From Paraphaeosphaeria minitans (lineage: Eukaryota > Ascomycota > Dothideomycetes > Pleosporales > Didymosphaeriaceae): a stretch of DNA of 64,000 nucleotides. How positions within the stretch are numbered: position 1 is the stretch's first letter; every line of letters begins with the position of its first letter. The notes beneath the pieces are model-generated. The model ran no database searches. It was not told where the DNA came from and saw only the letters and a program-made list of their open reading frames with translations. The stretch is taken from NCBI GenBank assembly GCA_015832175.1, contig WJXW01000003.1, forward strand, positions 2,790,001-2,854,000. Direction: 5' to 3'. Shown here piece after piece: positions 62,001 through 64,000 of the stretch. The position numbers and the translations under genes are program-made.

Positions 62001-62870
62001 TAATAAAAATAATATTAATATATACTTCTAAAGTTTAATAGCTAAATCTTGCTTTAATATTTAACATACACCTCTATTAGTTACGTAAGTAGGATATAAA
62101 GACTGTAAGACGCAGTAAGGAAAGGTCTTGTATTATTAAAAAAGCTACGCTAGGGATAACAGGCTAATTACGCCAGAGAGTACAAGTTAAGTGCGCAGTT
62201 TGGCACCTTAATATTAGCTTAGCTTATCTACATGAATATAGGAATTATAAAGGGTACGACTGTTCGTCGATAAAAGAGCTACACAAGCTGGGTTAAATAT
62301 GTTGTGAGATAGTATGATTTCTATCTTCTAGAGGAAATTAGAGTAAAATAAGGACAGCCCCTTCGTACGAAAGGAGTTAGGTATAGTAACCTATAGTTTA
62401 CTTATTGTTTATACGCTAAGATATTAAAAACGGTTAAGAATAAGAATAGGTTATTCTTAGTAAAGGGAGAACGGACATCTTCTTAATAAGAACAGTAATA
62501 TAGATAAATTTTAAAGAATTTATTTCCTATGTTAAATTTAAAACATCTAACTAGGGAATACACTAAAAAAGATAACTCTAGTTACGATTAGTGATACTTA
62601 ATACTTCAGTATTCATTTATAGTATAGGCATGGTAGGAAAGCTATATTAGTTAAGATAAGTGCTAAATGCAACTAGGCACGAAGCTTACCTTAGGATACT
62701 CTTGGAAACGTAGTATAACATTACAATCCGCACGTATATTAGTTATAATATATTAGACTGTAATTATTCGATTCTATCGCCGTGGCGATAGTAACTAATT
62801 ATAATAAATAATAGGCTTTGGCTGTAAGGGCTTTAATGTTCTTAGGTATAAAGTACTAATTTTTTGGAAC
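59040..62870 (+). rRNA. rnl: Mitochondrial large-subunit rRNA gene copy in nuclear, RIP-affected DNA
   Basis: Nearly complete mitochondrial LSU rRNA. Conserved blocks in order: GAATGAAACGGAGTGAATTGAAG (5' domain, 59138-59160), AGCTGGTTTTCCGCGAA (59689), GGTCCTAAGGTAGCGAAAT-like (61278), AGACGAGAAAACCCTATGCA (61408), CTAGGGATAACAGGCTAAT (62151), and the sarcin-ricin region TTCGTACGAAAGGAGTTAGG (62363). No intron interrupts the CTAGGGATAACAGG site, a usual intron position in fungi. C to T and G to A differences at otherwise invariant positions (near 61360-61400) point to RIP, so this copy is not functional. Ends are approximate; the 3' end is placed after GTACTAATTTTTTGG. Confidence 0.88.
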
Positions 62871-62944
62871 TAGGATAGTAACTAGTTAATAATTACTGGG
62901 TTTTACTAACTAAAAAATATACTTATTATTTAATATACATTTTA

Positions 62945-63015
62945 GCCTGATTTATATAATAGTAATGCACCCGTTTTGTAATTAGAAGATATAAGTGTAA
63001 ATCTCGTACTAGGCT
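62945..63015 (+). tRNA. trnT: tRNA-Thr (UGU), damaged mitochondrial copy
   Basis: Acceptor GCCTGAT against ACTAGGC pairs except for one A-C; the anticodon loop TTTGTAA gives TGT. The anticodon stem (CCCGT/TTAGA) hardly pairs and the T-stem has an A-C mismatch, as expected after C/T and G/A mutation. A Thr tRNA right after rnl is the usual mitochondrial order. Confidence 0.55.
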
Positions 63016-63036
63016 AGTTATAAATAGATAAAATGA

Positions 63037-63107
63037 AGCGGATTGATGTAAGAGTAACATACCTGGCTCATGCCCAGTAAATAGAGGTGCAAATCCTCTG
63101 TCCGCAT
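63037..63107 (+). tRNA. trnM: tRNA-Met (CAU) 1, mitochondrial type
   Basis: 71 nt. Acceptor GCGGAT pairs with GTCCGC (one G-T), the terminal pair being lost. Anticodon loop CTCATGC gives CAT on a four-pair stem. T-arm AGAGG-TGCAAAT-CCTCT is perfect. Confidence 0.85.
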
Positions 63108-63121
63108 AGTTTCTACATGGA

Positions 63122-63194
63122 AAGGCTATAGCTTAATAGGTAAAGCAAGCTGCTCATAATAGCTCAGACGAGTGTTCGAATCATTCTGGCCTTA
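63122..63194 (+). tRNA. trnM: tRNA-Met (CAU) 2, mitochondrial type
   Basis: 73 nt. Acceptor AAGGCTA pairs with TGGCCTT. Anticodon stem AGCTG/TAGCT encloses loop CTCATAA, anticodon CAT. T-arm GAGTG-TTCGAAT-CATTC. Paired Met tRNAs after rnl are common in this fungal class. Confidence 0.9.
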
Positions 63195-63480
63195 CTAGGT
63201 AGACACAAGTAATAATATTTTTACATAATTTATTGATATGCCATCATACTAGTGCTCCTAGTCTGTATTCGTGTACAGTTGCTGCGCACCTTTAAAAGTC
63301 ACCTTTAATAAAAGTCCGTAGACGGGAGTACGGCGATAGTATGAATTGCTACTGCGTATTTATACGTAAAGCTACCAAGTCCTTATAAAGCAGAGGATGT
63401 ACTATTATAATGTATTTTTAAGCATTTTAGCTTATTTATTTTATAAATAAAGAATTTTTTTTTGCAAATAATTGTATGTA
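63195..63480. other. End of the mtDNA-derived segment
   Basis: No gene recognised. A moderately GC-rich patch (63290-63350, with GTCCGTAGACGGGAGTACGG) can form small hairpins as in mtDNA spacers. The tRNAs expected next in common mitochondrial order (Leu, Ala, Phe) are not present, so the segment ends here, between about 63,420 and 63,490. Confidence 0.5.
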
Positions 63481-64000
63481 ATTCATTGTAGCTTTTTGTA
63501 TAAAAGTTAATAAATCCTAACATACTATTAGGTGCTAAGGTAATTAACTAGTCTATTTTATAGGCTAGCTCTTGTGCTAGTAGTAATTCCTAGGTACGTT
63601 ATAGTTGTCTTTTTATCATTTCTAGCGTTTAATTATAGAAGTCGTTTATTCATTATTAATAGTTAGATAGGTTTTCTTTAGGTTACTATATATTCTTACT
63701 AGATAAATATCCTTCTTACTTAATAAGGTATTCTTTAGTGTCTGTATACGCGGCACGTACTTATAGAATTTATTCTACTTTAAATTTAGTTTCTTCCTTA
63801 GCTTAGTAATAGAAGGTGATTTTAATTGGCGTTTCTGGGTCTGCTATTTCTAATAAGGATATATAGAATACTAGGTGTATTTTCGCGTCAGCTGGTAGTT
63901 CCAATATGTAGTTTACTAGTGATATTTATTTAAAAATATAAAATAGTCTAACCTTAAGATAATCTAGTTTCTTATGTTTTCTCTTCTAAGTTTAAAGGTT
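63481..64000 (-). mobile_element. Ty3/gypsy polyprotein fragment with chromodomain, RIP-mutated, runs off the window
   Basis: On the minus strand about 63890-63780 reads PADAKIHLVFYISLLEIADP followed by ETPIKITFYY, the C-terminal integrase block (HPVFHVSLLEP in intact elements). It is followed leftward by a chromodomain remnant (TKEYLIKQEGYLSSKNI, QPKENLSNY; compare YLVKWKGYP...NTWEP). Several stops interrupt it. This belongs to a chromovirus-type Ty3/gypsy element whose upstream part lies beyond 64,000. Confidence 0.75.

Overview
The window is nuclear DNA of a filamentous ascomycete, most likely a Dothideomycete (Pleosporales-like). This rests on short GT-AG introns of about 45-145 bp, fungal housekeeping proteins, and a two-speed structure: a gene-dense, GC-balanced part (1 to about 15,530) that switches abruptly to a very AT-rich, TpA-saturated part (about 15,530 to 64,000) with almost no open frames. 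The pattern of C:G to T:A changes at CpA/TpG in the second part is that of repeat-induced point mutation (RIP). The species cannot be named from the sequence.

Gene-rich part: the 3' end of a hypothetical gene with a CAT/TCA microsatellite (poly-Ser frame); mitochondrial porin/VDAC (+); a mitochondrial-type DnaJ protein (-), head to head with methionine aminopeptidase 2 (+); U3 snoRNP protein Mpp10 (-); peroxisomal acyl-CoA oxidase ending in SKL (-); and a PP2C Ser/Thr phosphatase (+) with eight exons and one GC-AG intron. The 1.7-kb gap between acyl-CoA oxidase and PP2C carries three tandem repeats.

AT-rich part: a nest of dead Ty1/copia retrotransposons of two families. Family 1 has 238-bp LTRs, or 214 bp in a subfamily with a different 5' half; family 2 has 195-bp LTRs and a half-tRNA-iMet type primer site. 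The elements sit in two older layers. The first is a RIP-damaged repeat-associated ORF with a Cys-rich motif, split by a 17-kb nested insertion whose outer target duplication (ATCTA) is still readable. The second is DNA of mitochondrial origin: a truncated phage-type RNA polymerase of mitochondrial-plasmid kind, which uses UGA as Trp and carries stops only at former Gln/Trp codons; tRNAs Trp, Ile, Arg, Ser, Pro, Thr, Met and Met; minisatellites; and a nearly whole large-subunit rRNA gene.

The two families occur in opposite orientations on either side of the polymerase relic, so about 16.7-50 kb forms a large imperfect inverted arrangement. The window ends in a RIP-mutated Ty3/gypsy chromodomain fragment on the minus strand. 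The genes of the first 15 kb serve unrelated housekeeping functions and form no pathway; the second part has no intact protein gene that I can support. The most interesting signals are the mitochondrial-plasmid and mtDNA insertion that has been through RIP, and the layered insertion history that target duplications and reading-frame continuity allow one to reconstruct.
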